DNA of 64,000 bases from Phreatobacter cathodiphilus (lineage in GTDB: Bacteria; Pseudomonadota; Alphaproteobacteria; Rhizobiales; Phreatobacteraceae): positions 2,472,001-2,536,000 of the forward strand of contig NZ_CP027668.1 of NCBI RefSeq assembly GCF_003008515.1. The letters are read 5' to 3'. Under the pieces are notes generated by a model. The model saw only the letters and a list, made by a program, of their open reading frames with translations, was not told the origin of the DNA and did not search any database. The position numbers were made by a program, and so were the translations under genes. Shown here piece after piece: positions 45,625 to 53,317 of this stretch; within the stretch, counting starts at the first letter, position 1; every line of letters begins with the position of its first letter.

Positions 45625-46383
45625 CTAGCGCAGCAGCCTGTCGAGCAGCGGCAGGCTGGTGAGCGCCGCGGTCGCGATCACCGCGAAGGCGACGGGGCGG
45701 AACATCCGGGGGTCGGCCCGCTCGAACAGCAGCGAGCCGATCCCGATGCCGACGCCGTAGGGAATGATGGTCCAGGCGGCGGCGCGGAACACTTCGGGCG
45801 TATAGATGCCGGCGAGCGCCAGCAGGGTGATGGAAATCACCGAGGCTGGCACGAAGAAGGCGACGGAGGAGCCGCGCACCCCGGCATTGTGGCTCGGCCC
45901 CGCCAGCCAGAACAGCGACAGCACCATGCCGCCGAGACTGGCGAGCCCGGAGATGAGCCCGGAGGCGAGACCCGTGCCGAGCGTGGCGGGCAGGCCCGGC
46001 GAACGCTCGATGCGACCGATGGTCAGAAGCAGCGTCAGCACCAGCACGATGGAGAGCGAGGTGACCCAGCGCACCGGCGTCGGATCGATGGTGACGAGCA
46101 GCCAGACGCCCAGCGGCAGGCCCACCACATAGCCGACGAAGAGCGGCCCGATCTCGCCCCAGCGGGCATGGCGCCAGGTCGAGCGGATCATGGCGAGCTG
46201 CATCACCGCGTCGATGATCGACATGATGCCGATGGCGGCCTTGGGGCCGAGATAGGCGCCGGCGACCGGCATGAAGATCATGGCCGAGCCGAAGCCGGTA
46301 TAGCCGCGCACCGTGCCGGCGAAGAAGGCGGCGACGACGACGGCGATCGGCGGCGGCGAGCCGAGGGCGGCGAGGAGGTCCAA
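45625..46383 (-). CDS. TauE/SafE-family sulfite exporter-like permease
   Basis: The 252-aa membrane protein has about eight helices in two halves typical of the family (VVVAAFFAGTVRGYTGFGSA opens it; SGLISGLASLGGMVLSLFWL opens the second). Family members export sulfite, sulfoacetate or other organosulfur/carboxylate anions; the substrate here is unknown. It is convergent with the secreted-protein gene (seven bases between stops) and divergent from ruvC. Confidence 0.9.
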   Translation of the reverse strand: MDLLAALGSPPPIAVVVAAFFAGTVRGYTGFGSAMIFMPVAGAYLGPKAAIGIMSIIDAVMQLAMIRSTWRHARWGEIGPLFVGYVVGLPLGVWLLVTIDPTPVRWVTSLSIVLVLTLLLTIGRIERSPGLPATLGTGLASGLISGLASLGGMVLSLFWLAGPSHNAGVRGSSVAFFVPASVISITLLALAGIYTPEVFRAAAWTIIPYGVGIGIGSLLFERADPRMFRPVAFAVIATAALTSLPLLDRLLR

Positions 46384-46495
46384 GGGGGGCGGCCTTCGAG
46401 CGTTTCCGGGGTTTTCACGTCGCTTACGGGGAATTCACCTGTTCAGGAACCGGCGCCCGCGCGGGTCTCGCCTGCAGATGGGCTAGATTGCCGCC

Positions 46496-46990
46496 ATGAA
46501 CGGCACGATTCGCATTCTGGGCATCGATCCCGGCCTCCGCCGCACCGGCTGGGGCGTGATCGACGTGACCGGCAACCGCCTCGCCTTCGTCGCCTGCGGC
46601 ACGGTGACGTCCGACGACAAGGCGGAGCTCGGTCCCCGTCTCGCCCAGTTGCACCGGGGGATCTCCGACGTGCTCGCCGCATGGTCGCCCGACGAGGCGG
46701 CGGTCGAGCAGACCTTCGTCAACAAGGACGCGGGCGCGACCCTGAAGCTCGGCCAGGCCCGCGGCATCGCCATGGTGGTGCCGGCCCTGGCGGGCATACC
46801 GGTCGCCGAATACGAGCCCAACAAGGTCAAGAAGTCGGTCGTCGGCGCCGGTCACGCCGAGAAGAACCAGATCCACATGATGATCGGCATCCTGCTGCCG
46901 AAGGCCGACCCGAAGACGATGGACGCCGCCGACGCCCTCGCCATCGCCATCACCCACGCCCATCACCGCAGCGCCGTCGGGCGGCGCTGA
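46496..46990 (+). CDS. ruvC: Holliday-junction resolvase RuvC
   Basis: RuvC cuts Holliday junctions made during recombinational repair. The 164-aa protein has normal length. The first catalytic Asp is Asp11 in [18 protein letters not shown], a Glu follows in [20 protein letters not shown], and the last acids are in [15 protein letters not shown]. It usually precedes ruvA and ruvB, but here a convergent oxidoreductase lies six bases beyond its stop, so ruvAB must be elsewhere. No LexA box is visible in the 112 bases upstream. Confidence 0.95.
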   Translation: MNGTIRILGIDPGLRRTGWGVIDVTGNRLAFVACGTVTSDDKAELGPRLAQLHRGISDVLAAWSPDEAAVEQTFVNKDAGATLKLGQARGIAMVVPALAGIPVAEYEPNKVKKSVVGAGHAEKNQIHMMIGILLPKADPKTMDAADALAIAITHAHHRSAVGRR

Positions 46991-46996
46991 GGCGCC

Positions 46997-47995
46997 TCAC
47001 ACCGTCAGCACGATCTTGCCGACATGGGTGCTGCCTTCCATGCGGGCATGGGCCTTGGAGGCCTCGGCCAGCGGATAGGTCGAATCCATCACCACCTTGA
47101 CCTTGCCGCTCTCCAGCAGCGGCCAGACCTTTTCTCTCAGCGCGTCCGCCAGCGCCGCCTTGAAGGCGATGTCGCGGATGCGCAGGGTCGAGCCGGTGAA
47201 GGTGACGCGCTTCAGCATGATCCAGCGGATGTCGGCCTTGATCTCCGAGCCGTGCAGGAAGGCGATCTGCACGATGCGCCCGTCGGCGGCGACGCAGTCG
47301 AGGTTCTTCTGCACGTAGTCGCCGCCCACCATGTCGAGGATCAGCTGCGCGCCGCGCTTGCCCGTGATCTCGTTCACCGCCGCGGTGAAGTCGGTGGTGC
47401 GGTAGTTGATGGCGTGGTCGGCGCCGAGCGCCTTGGCGGCGGCGCATTTCTCGTCCGAGCCCGCCGTGGTGATGACGGTGGCGCCGAAGGCCTTGGCGAG
47501 CTGGATGGCGGTGACGCCGATGCCCGACGTGCCGCCGTGGATGAGGATGGTCTCGCCGGATTGCAGGCCGCCCCGGTCGAAGACGTTGGACCAGACGGTG
47601 AAGAAGGTCTCGGGGATGCCCGCCGCCTCGACCATGGAGAGGCCCTTCGGCACGGGCAGCGCGTTGCTCTCGTGCACCACGGCATATTCGGCATAGCCGC
47701 CGCCGGCGACGAGGGCGCAGACCTTGTCGCCAACCTTGAAGCGCGTCACGCCGTCGCCGAGCGCGACCACCTCGCCGGAGAATTCGAGGCCGGGAATGTC
47801 CGAGGCGCCCTTCGGCGGCGGATAGCCGCCGGAGCGCTGCAGCACGTCCGGCCGGTTGACGCCGGCCGCCGCGATCTTCACCAGCACCTCGCCGGACCCA
47901 GGTGTCGGCACCGGCCGCGTCTGCGGCACGAGAGCGTCAGGGCCGCCCGGAACGGGGATGGCGATGGCGGTCATGGTCGGGGGGAGTGCGGTCAT
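46997..47995 (-). CDS. NAD(P)H-quinone oxidoreductase (Qor/PIG3-type, MDR family)
   Basis: The 332-aa enzyme belongs to the zinc-free quinone oxidoreductase branch of the medium-chain dehydrogenases. It reduces quinones with NADPH. Typical parts are VKIAAAGVNRPDVLQRSGGY, IPGLEFSGEVVALGDGVTRF, the nucleotide-binding ILIHGGTSGIGVTAIQLAKA, and HARMEGSTHVGKIVLTV at the end. No zinc ligands are present. Starts at 47995 and 47974 are both possible; neither has a strong ribosome-binding site. It is convergent with ruvC and divergent from the DUF1192 gene. Confidence 0.93.
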   Translation of the reverse strand: MTALPPTMTAIAIPVPGGPDALVPQTRPVPTPGSGEVLVKIAAAGVNRPDVLQRSGGYPPPKGASDIPGLEFSGEVVALGDGVTRFKVGDKVCALVAGGGYAEYAVVHESNALPVPKGLSMVEAAGIPETFFTVWSNVFDRGGLQSGETILIHGGTSGIGVTAIQLAKAFGATVITTAGSDEKCAAAKALGADHAINYRTTDFTAAVNEITGKRGAQLILDMVGGDYVQKNLDCVAADGRIVQIAFLHGSEIKADIRWIMLKRVTFTGSTLRIRDIAFKAALADALREKVWPLLESGKVKVVMDSTYPLAEASKAHARMEGSTHVGKIVLTV

Positions 47996-48079
47996 CGGGG
48001 TGTCCGGTTTCGACAGCGGGGGGTGAGACGGTGTAGCCTCTGGCCAGGTCCAATGCCAGTCCGCGAGGAGGACGCCACC

Positions 48080-48271
48080 ATGTTCGACGACGACCTGAAG
48101 CCGCGGCCGAAGCCGCCCGCCCATGTCCTGGGACAGGACCTCTCGGCCCTCTCGGTCCATGAACTGGCCGAGCGCATCGCGCTCCTCAAGATCGAGATCG
48201 CTCGCCTGGAGATGGATATGGGCGTCAAGGAAGCGAGCAAGTCGGCCGCCGCCAGCGTCTTCAAGTTCTGA
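48080..48271 (+). CDS. DUF1192 domain-containing small protein
   Basis: This 63-aa protein begins FDDDLKPRPKPPAHVLGQDL and continues with a heptad-like helix, SVHELAERIALLKIEIARLE, so it is probably a small coiled coil. DUF1192 proteins are found across alphaproteobacteria without known function. A GAGGAGG site precedes the ATG at 48080. It ends at FKF, directly adjoining (no gap) the stop of the convergent Zn-ribbon gene. Confidence 0.9.
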   Translation: MFDDDLKPRPKPPAHVLGQDLSALSVHELAERIALLKIEIARLEMDMGVKEASKSAAASVFKF

Positions 48272-48586
48272 TCAGGCGCGAGAGGCGCGCGGCAGGCCGT
48301 CCTCGCCAAGCGCCACCCGCACGCGGTCGCCGATGGAAATCCCAGCCTCCGCCCGGCACATGATGCGCGGCCCCTCGTCCAGCGTCACCAGGGCGATGCC
48401 GTAGCCGCCGGGGACGTCGAGTTCGGGGAGCGGCGCCCGCAGCACCGTCGTCACCGACCAGACCGTGCCCCCTCCCCCCGCCTCGGCTTCAGCCACCGAT
48501 GAGGAGCCGCAGGCCGGGCAGGCCGCCCGCCGAAACTGCCAGGAGCGGCCGCAGGCGCCGCAGGACTGGATGGCCACGCCGCTCAT
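48272..48586 (-). CDS. Zn-ribbon/OB-fold protein, partner of thiolase
   Basis: This 104-aa protein has a zinc ribbon (CGACGRSWQFRRAACPACGS) with Cys at about 9, 12, 23 and 26. An OB-fold follows (WSVTTVLRAPLPELDVPGGYG, ALVTLDEGPRIMCRAEAGIS). DUF35-type proteins of this kind form complexes with thiolase or HMG-CoA synthase-like enzymes. The start overlaps the stop of the thiolase gene by four bases (ATGA), which fits a stoichiometric partner of that enzyme. Confidence 0.87.
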   Translation of the reverse strand: MSGVAIQSCGACGRSWQFRRAACPACGSSSVAEAEAGGGGTVWSVTTVLRAPLPELDVPGGYGIALVTLDEGPRIMCRAEAGISIGDRVRVALGEDGLPRASRA

Positions 48587-49719
48587 GCCGTCCGCTCCAG
48601 CACGAAGCCGGCATGGCTGGAGAAGACGCCGCCGTCGGCGTGGCAATAGGCGAGCGGCGCGTCGGCCACCTGCCGTTCGCCCGCCTCGCCGCGCATCTGC
48701 CGGACGACCTCCACCACATGGGCGAGGAAGCCGGCGACGCCGGGATGGCCGTAGGACATCAGCCCGCCGTGGAGATTGAGCGGATAGCGCCCCTCGCGGG
48801 AGAACCGCCCGTCGTGGGCCGCCGGCCCCGCCCGTCCCGGAGCGGCGAAGCCGAGCGCCTCGAGGAAGACGGCAAGCGTGGCGGTGAAACTGTCGTAGAG
48901 GCCGAGAAGCCGCATGTCGGCCGCACTCCGGCCGGCGGTGTCGAAAGCCTGGGCGGCCGCCAGCTTCGCCCCGAGGCCGAGGTCGTCGGGCATTTCCGAG
49001 ACGTGCTGGTGGGTATGGGCCTCGCCCCAGCCGGCGATCCGGATCGCCGCCCCTTGCAGCGGTTCCGCGGAGACGATCACCGCGGCAGCGCCGTCCGAGA
49101 TCGGGCAGCAGTCGAGGAATTTCAGCGGCGTGGCGATCGGCTTCGAGGCCATGACGTCGGCGACCGTGATCGGCTTCGTCAGTTGGGCGCCGGGATGGGC
49201 CGCCGCATGGCGGCGCATTAGCACGGCGAGTTCGGCGAGGTCCGCCTCGCTCGCCCCCGTCTCGTGCAGGTGGCGCGCCGCCACCAGCGCGTAATAGGCG
49301 GGAATCGAGGCACCCAGCGGCACCTCGTGGACGGGATGGCCGACGCCCGCCAGCGTCTTCACCGCATCATCCCGGCTCTGTCCCGTGAGCCGGTTCTCGC
49401 CCCCCACGACCAGCACGTGCCGGCAGGCGCCGGCCGCAATGAGGTGGCGGGCGAGGATGATGCCGACCGCACCCGTCGCCCCGCCCACCTGCGCCTGATG
49501 GGCATGGCGCGGGCGAATGGCGAGCCGCTCGGCCATGACCGTACCCATCATCAGGTGCGGATAGGTCGTCGCATAGCCGGAGACGAGACCGTCGACCGCC
49601 TCGCGCGGCAGACCGGCATCGGCGAGCGCCGACAGCGCCGCTTCCTCCATGAGGTCGACCGGGCCGCGGCCGGGATGCTTGCCGAAGGGGGTGACGGCGA
49701 CGCCGGTGAGATGAGCCAT
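48583..49719 (-). CDS. Thiolase-family protein without the classical nucleophilic cysteine
   Basis: The 378-aa protein has the thiolase fold (PVDLMEEAALSALADAGLPR, then MASKPIATPLKFLDCCPISD, then LNLHGGLMSYGHPGVAGF with the catalytic His). At the nucleophile position, however, the segment reads HAHQAQVGGATGAVG, without the Cys found in acetyl-CoA acetyltransferases. This is a feature of the SCP2/lipid-transfer thiolase-like group, which in bacteria often works with a DUF35 Zn-ribbon partner in aldolytic steps of steroid or acyl-CoA metabolism. The downstream Zn-ribbon gene supports that. The exact substrate is unknown. Confidence 0.87.
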   Translation of the reverse strand: MAHLTGVAVTPFGKHPGRGPVDLMEEAALSALADAGLPREAVDGLVSGYATTYPHLMMGTVMAERLAIRPRHAHQAQVGGATGAVGIILARHLIAAGACRHVLVVGGENRLTGQSRDDAVKTLAGVGHPVHEVPLGASIPAYYALVAARHLHETGASEADLAELAVLMRRHAAAHPGAQLTKPITVADVMASKPIATPLKFLDCCPISDGAAAVIVSAEPLQGAAIRIAGWGEAHTHQHVSEMPDDLGLGAKLAAAQAFDTAGRSAADMRLLGLYDSFTATLAVFLEALGFAAPGRAGPAAHDGRFSREGRYPLNLHGGLMSYGHPGVAGFLAHVVEVVRQMRGEAGERQVADAPLAYCHADGGVFSSHAGFVLERTA

Positions 49720-49733
49720 TCGCCGCCGCCGGA

Positions 49734-50822
49734 TCAGGCGGGCTCGGCTTCCAGCACGATGCGGCCGGCGACCTTGCCGGCTTCCAGATCGTGCAGCGCC
49801 TCGTTCACCTGGCTCATCGGCCGGGTCTCGATCGGGATGGCGGGGAGCTTCACCTTGCGGACGAGGGCGACGAACTCCTTCAGCTCCTTCAGCGAGCCGA
49901 CATAGGAGCCGCGGATGGAGATGGCGCGCATCGGGATGAAGGGCAGCGGATAGCGCAGCTCGCCGCCGAACAGCCCGACGATGACGAGCTGGCCGCCCTT
50001 ACGCAGGCCGTTGATGGCGAGGCTGGTCGTACCCTCCGCCCCGACGAAGTCGAGCGCCGCGGCGAGCTTGCCCTCGGCGAAGTCGGCGAGCTGCTTCGCC
50101 GCGTCCGGCGCGTTCGGATCGAGGGTCGCGGCGACGCCGATCTGCTCGGCGATCTTCCGCTTCTCCGGTGAGGGATCGACCGCGATGACTGGCCCCATGC
50201 CGAGCGCCTTCAGGAGCTGCAGCGCCGTCTGGCCGAGGCCGCCGATGCCGAAGACGGCGATCTTCTCACCCTCCCGGTGCGGACGGATCTTGTTGACGGC
50301 GCTGAACACCGTCACGCCGGAACAGGCATAGGTGGCGGCCAGCGCCGGATCGAGATCCTCGACGTCCACGAGGAACTCCTCGTCGCGCACCAGCACGTGC
50401 TCGGCGAAGCCGCCGCGCGCCTGCACGCCGAGGAACTGCGGCTGGGCGCAGAGGTTCTCGTCACCCGACTTGCAGAGCGGGCACTGGCCGCAGCCGATCC
50501 AGGTGTGGAGGAGGCGCCGGTCGCCCGGCTTCACCGTGGTGACCTCGGGTCCGACCGCCTCCACCGTGCCGAGAATCTCGTGGCCGAGGGTCAGCGGCAA
50601 CTTCAGGCCGCGGTCCGACAGGTTCAGCGAGCGGCCGCCGCCGAGGTTGTACTTGCCCTCGCGGATGTGGATGTCCGAATGGCAGACGCCGCAATGGCTG
50701 ACCTTCATCAGCACCTCGCGGCCCTTTGGCTCGGGGCGCGCCTCCTCCGTCAGCACCAGCGGATCGCAGGAGACGTTGAGGCGCCAGGAATGCGTGGTGC
50801 GGGCCGGCGAGAAACTGTCCAT
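49734..50822 (-). CDS. Zinc-dependent alcohol dehydrogenase
   Basis: This 362-aa MDR-family dehydrogenase has the catalytic zinc ligands in KVSHCGVCHSDIHIREGKYN (Cys) and LTLGHEILGTVEAVGPEV (His/Glu). The structural zinc loop is CGQCPLCKSGDENLC, and the NAD-binding motif is IAVFGIGGLGQTALQLLK. All are intact. It probably oxidises primary alcohols to aldehydes. It is upstream of the thiolase gene on the same strand, 14 bases away, so the three genes may form an operon for degradation of an alcohol or acyl-CoA. Confidence 0.92.
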   Translation of the reverse strand: MDSFSPARTTHSWRLNVSCDPLVLTEEARPEPKGREVLMKVSHCGVCHSDIHIREGKYNLGGGRSLNLSDRGLKLPLTLGHEILGTVEAVGPEVTTVKPGDRRLLHTWIGCGQCPLCKSGDENLCAQPQFLGVQARGGFAEHVLVRDEEFLVDVEDLDPALAATYACSGVTVFSAVNKIRPHREGEKIAVFGIGGLGQTALQLLKALGMGPVIAVDPSPEKRKIAEQIGVAATLDPNAPDAAKQLADFAEGKLAAALDFVGAEGTTSLAINGLRKGGQLVIVGLFGGELRYPLPFIPMRAISIRGSYVGSLKELKEFVALVRKVKLPAIPIETRPMSQVNEALHDLEAGKVAGRIVLEAEPA

Positions 50823-50938
50823 GGCGTGTCCTCGGATGCTGTGCGCGCCCGTTGGTTCGGGCGCCGCGATGCGCGAACGCTACCATGCGAGGACGGGCTG
50901 TAAATGTGCCGAAGGGCCGAGACGGCCCTGCGCGGGGC

Positions 50939-51331
50939 TCAGGCCTTGGGCGTCGGGATGATGCTCACATGGGCGGCGACCACCCGCCACCCCTCGGGCA
51001 TGCGCGCCCAGGTCTGCATCTGCCGGCCGATCTTCTCCGGCCCCATGGCCTCGCGGTGGAACAGCGTCGAGGCGGTGGCCATGTCCTGCCCATAGGTGGT
51101 GATGACCGTCCGCTCGATCCGCCGTTCAAGTCCCACCGGCGAGCGGGCCGAGCGGAAGGCGGCGATCTCGCCGTAGCCGTAGAGGTTCTCGCCGATCCCG
51201 TAGCGGATCGTGTGCTCGGAGTTCCAGAACAGCGCGTCGAGGGTCGCCACGTCGTTCGTGGTCAGCGCCTTCTCATAGGCGGCGAAGGCGGCGCTAACTT
51301 CCGCGTGGACGGCAGGGTCGTTGATGATCAC
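50939..51331 (-). CDS. HpxZ/AtzH-like protein (NTF2 fold)
   Basis: The 130-aa protein belongs to the SnoaL/NTF2-like AtzH group (HpxZ): [20 protein letters not shown], then [20 protein letters not shown] and [20 protein letters not shown]. In Klebsiella HpxXYZ is linked to oxalurate catabolism; in Pseudomonas ADP AtzH accompanies AtzG/AtzE in cyanuric-acid degradation and processes 1,3-dicarboxyurea. The genes for both partners (AtzE-like, AtzG-like) lie upstream in the same direction. It ends the cluster. Confidence 0.87.
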   Translation of the reverse strand: MIINDPAVHAEVSAAFAAYEKALTTNDVATLDALFWNSEHTIRYGIGENLYGYGEIAAFRSARSPVGLERRIERTVITTYGQDMATASTLFHREAMGPEKIGRQMQTWARMPEGWRVVAAHVSIIPTPKA

Positions 51332-51358
51332 GGCAGGTCTCCCGGACGGGTGCCGCGA

Positions 51359-51487
51359 TCAGGGGAGCGCCCCGGCGGCGGTGATGTGAGCGATGACGAT
51401 GCCGCCCGACGGATCGGCGGCGGCGACGATGGCGGCCACAGCGCAGGCCGTGAGAAGGGTCGTGGTGAAAAGCAGGATGCGAGGCAT
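51359..51487 (-). CDS. Small membrane or secreted peptide inside the AtzGEH-like cluster
   Basis: This 42-aa frame starts with PRILLFTTTLLTACAVAAIV, a hydrophobic signal or membrane helix, and has a short tail (AAADPSGGIVIAHITAAGAL). GGGGAG six bases before the ATG at 51487 is a strong ribosome-binding site. It lies between the AtzE-like and HpxZ-like genes in the same direction, 27 bases before the latter. No family is recognised; it may be a small membrane protein or a leader. Confidence 0.5.
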   Translation of the reverse strand: MPRILLFTTTLLTACAVAAIVAAADPSGGIVIAHITAAGALP

Positions 51488-51606
51488 AGAATGCTCCCCG
51501 GAACTGCGGGATGAACCCGCCGCCCCGCCATCCGGTCCCGCCCTGCCTCGCCGTTCCGGACAATTGTCGGCGTCATGGTGAACGAGACGTAACGCTTTTT
51601 CATCGC

Positions 51607-53004
51607 TCAGCCGAGGGCCGCGACCCGGGACGAGACGAGCCCGGCCCGCTCCAGATGGCCGGCGACCCGCACCGCGATGTCCTCCCGCCAGGCTGGGGCG
51701 ATGATCTGCACGCCGATGGGCAGGGCCTCGCCCGCGGTCCACACCGGCACGCTCATCACCGGCAGGCCGATGAAGGAGAAGGGCTGGGTGAAGAGGCCGA
51801 GATTGGCGCGCACCGGCACCGTCTGCCCGTCGAGGGTGAAGGTCTTCTGTCCGAGCGAAGGGGCGCGCACCGGTGTCGCCGGGGCGATGATCACGTCGAC
51901 CTCGCGGAACAGCGCCCGCATGGCGTCGCGATACTTCCGCCGCACCCGATGCGCCGTGGCCACGTGCGCCGCCGGCAGCAGCGCCCCGGCCATCAGCCGG
52001 TCACGGGTGTCGGGGTCGAAATCGGCCGCCCGCGTGCGCAGGCGTTCGAGGTGCAGCGCCCCGCCCTCCGAGCAGGTCATGACGAAGGCAGCGGCCCGTG
52101 CCGCCTCGACGAAGGGGATCTCGACCGTGCCGGCGCCGAGGGCCTTCGCAACCTTCGCCGTGGCACTGCGGGCGGCATCCTCCTGCATCCTGTCGAAATA
52201 GCCGACGGCGCGGGCGATCCGGAGGCCGCCAATGCCGGCATCGACCTCCGGAGTCAGCGCAGGCGCCGGCCGGTCCTGCGAGACCGGGTCGTCGGGATCG
52301 TGCCCGCGCATGGCGTCGTAGAAGGCGGCGCAGTCGGCGGTGGAGCGCGCCAGCGGCCCCAGGTGGTCGAGGCTGGTCACGAAGGGAAAGGAGCGCGCCC
52401 GCGACAGCCGCCCGAAGGTCGGCTTCAGCCCGAACAGGCCGCAGAGCGAGGACGGCACGCGGATCGAGCCGTTGGTGTCGGAGCCGAGCGTCACCGGCAC
52501 GAAGCCGGCCGCCGACGCCGCACCCGATCCGCCCGAGGAGCCGCCGGTCATGCGGGTCAGGTCGTGCGGGTTGCGCGAGGGGCCGTCATGGGCGTTCTCG
52601 CCGGTGAAGTCATAGGCGTACTCGCCCATGTTGAGGGCACCGAGCAGCACGGCGTCCGCCGCCGACAGCCTCTCGATCAGCGCCGCGTCGCGCGCCGCGG
52701 GTGCATGGTCGCGATTGATCTTCGCGCCCGCCAGCGTCGGCAGGCCCGCCACGTCGAAGAGGTTCTTCACCGCATAGGGCACGCCGGCGAGCGACCCGAG
52801 CGGCGCCCCTCCCCGCCGCTTGGCGTCCACGGCGTCGGCTGTCGCCAGAGCCCTCTCGGCGGTGACGGCCGTGAAGGCACCCACCTTGCCGTCATGGGCC
52901 GCGATGCGCGCGAGATGGGCCTCGGCGACGGCGCGGGCGGTGAAGGCGCCGCTGCGCACGCCTCGAGCGAGGGCGGCGGCGGTGAGCTGCGTCAGGTCAC
53001 TCAT
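51607..53004 (-). CDS. AtzE-family amidohydrolase (1-carboxybiuret hydrolase-like)
   Basis: This 465-aa amidase-signature enzyme has the catalytic Lys in VPYAVKNLFDVAGLP, the Ser-cisSer pair in RMTGGSSGGSGAASAAGFVP and the oxyanion GSDTNGSIRVPSSLCGLFGL. AtzE acts with the small AtzG protein on 1-carboxybiuret in s-triazine breakdown; HpxY relatives act in purine (oxalurate) catabolism. Its neighbours on the same strand are AtzG-like (upstream, one base between) and HpxZ/AtzH-like (downstream). None of the other genes of either pathway is in the window, so either role is possible. Confidence 0.88.
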   Translation of the reverse strand: MSDLTQLTAAALARGVRSGAFTARAVAEAHLARIAAHDGKVGAFTAVTAERALATADAVDAKRRGGAPLGSLAGVPYAVKNLFDVAGLPTLAGAKINRDHAPAARDAALIERLSAADAVLLGALNMGEYAYDFTGENAHDGPSRNPHDLTRMTGGSSGGSGAASAAGFVPVTLGSDTNGSIRVPSSLCGLFGLKPTFGRLSRARSFPFVTSLDHLGPLARSTADCAAFYDAMRGHDPDDPVSQDRPAPALTPEVDAGIGGLRIARAVGYFDRMQEDAARSATAKVAKALGAGTVEIPFVEAARAAAFVMTCSEGGALHLERLRTRAADFDPDTRDRLMAGALLPAAHVATAHRVRRKYRDAMRALFREVDVIIAPATPVRAPSLGQKTFTLDGQTVPVRANLGLFTQPFSFIGLPVMSVPVWTAGEALPIGVQIIAPAWREDIAVRVAGHLERAGLVSSRVAALG

Positions 53005-53005
53005 C

Positions 53006-53203
53006 TCAGGCCTCGAAGACCGCGGCCGGCTCGTCGTGGTCGTCGAGCGGCACGCTCTCCGCGACCCTGACGAGCCGCATCGCGATCTGCAGGTTGAGGA
53101 TCACGCCGGGCCGGTAGTCCGGCGCGACGGTGAGGCCGACCAGCGGCGCCATGGCGTCGATGAGCGCGCCCGCGGCCTCCGTCGTGAGTTCCTCGGCTGG
53201 CAT
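53006..53203 (-). CDS. AtzG-like small subunit (DUF4089)
   Basis: The 65-aa protein has the DUF4089/AtzG pattern PLVGLTVAPDYRPGVILNLQ followed by IAMRLVRVAESVPLDDHDEP. AtzG forms a complex with AtzE and is needed for its stability and activity. Start ATG 53203 is chosen because the frame upstream (to 53293) is Arg-rich and not family-like; a GGGAGGGGG site precedes it. It overlaps nothing but ends one base before the AtzE-like gene. Confidence 0.88.
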   Translation of the reverse strand: MPAEELTTEAAGALIDAMAPLVGLTVAPDYRPGVILNLQIAMRLVRVAESVPLDDHDEPAAVFEA

Positions 53204-53317
53204 GGTCCCCCTCCCTGCAAGCGCCGCCGCCAGCGCTGCCCGAAAAACAGGCAGAACCGGCCGCCGAAGCGGTTGTTGCATACGGAGGAGCAAGTCCGGG
53301 GCCAGAACCCCGGCGGC

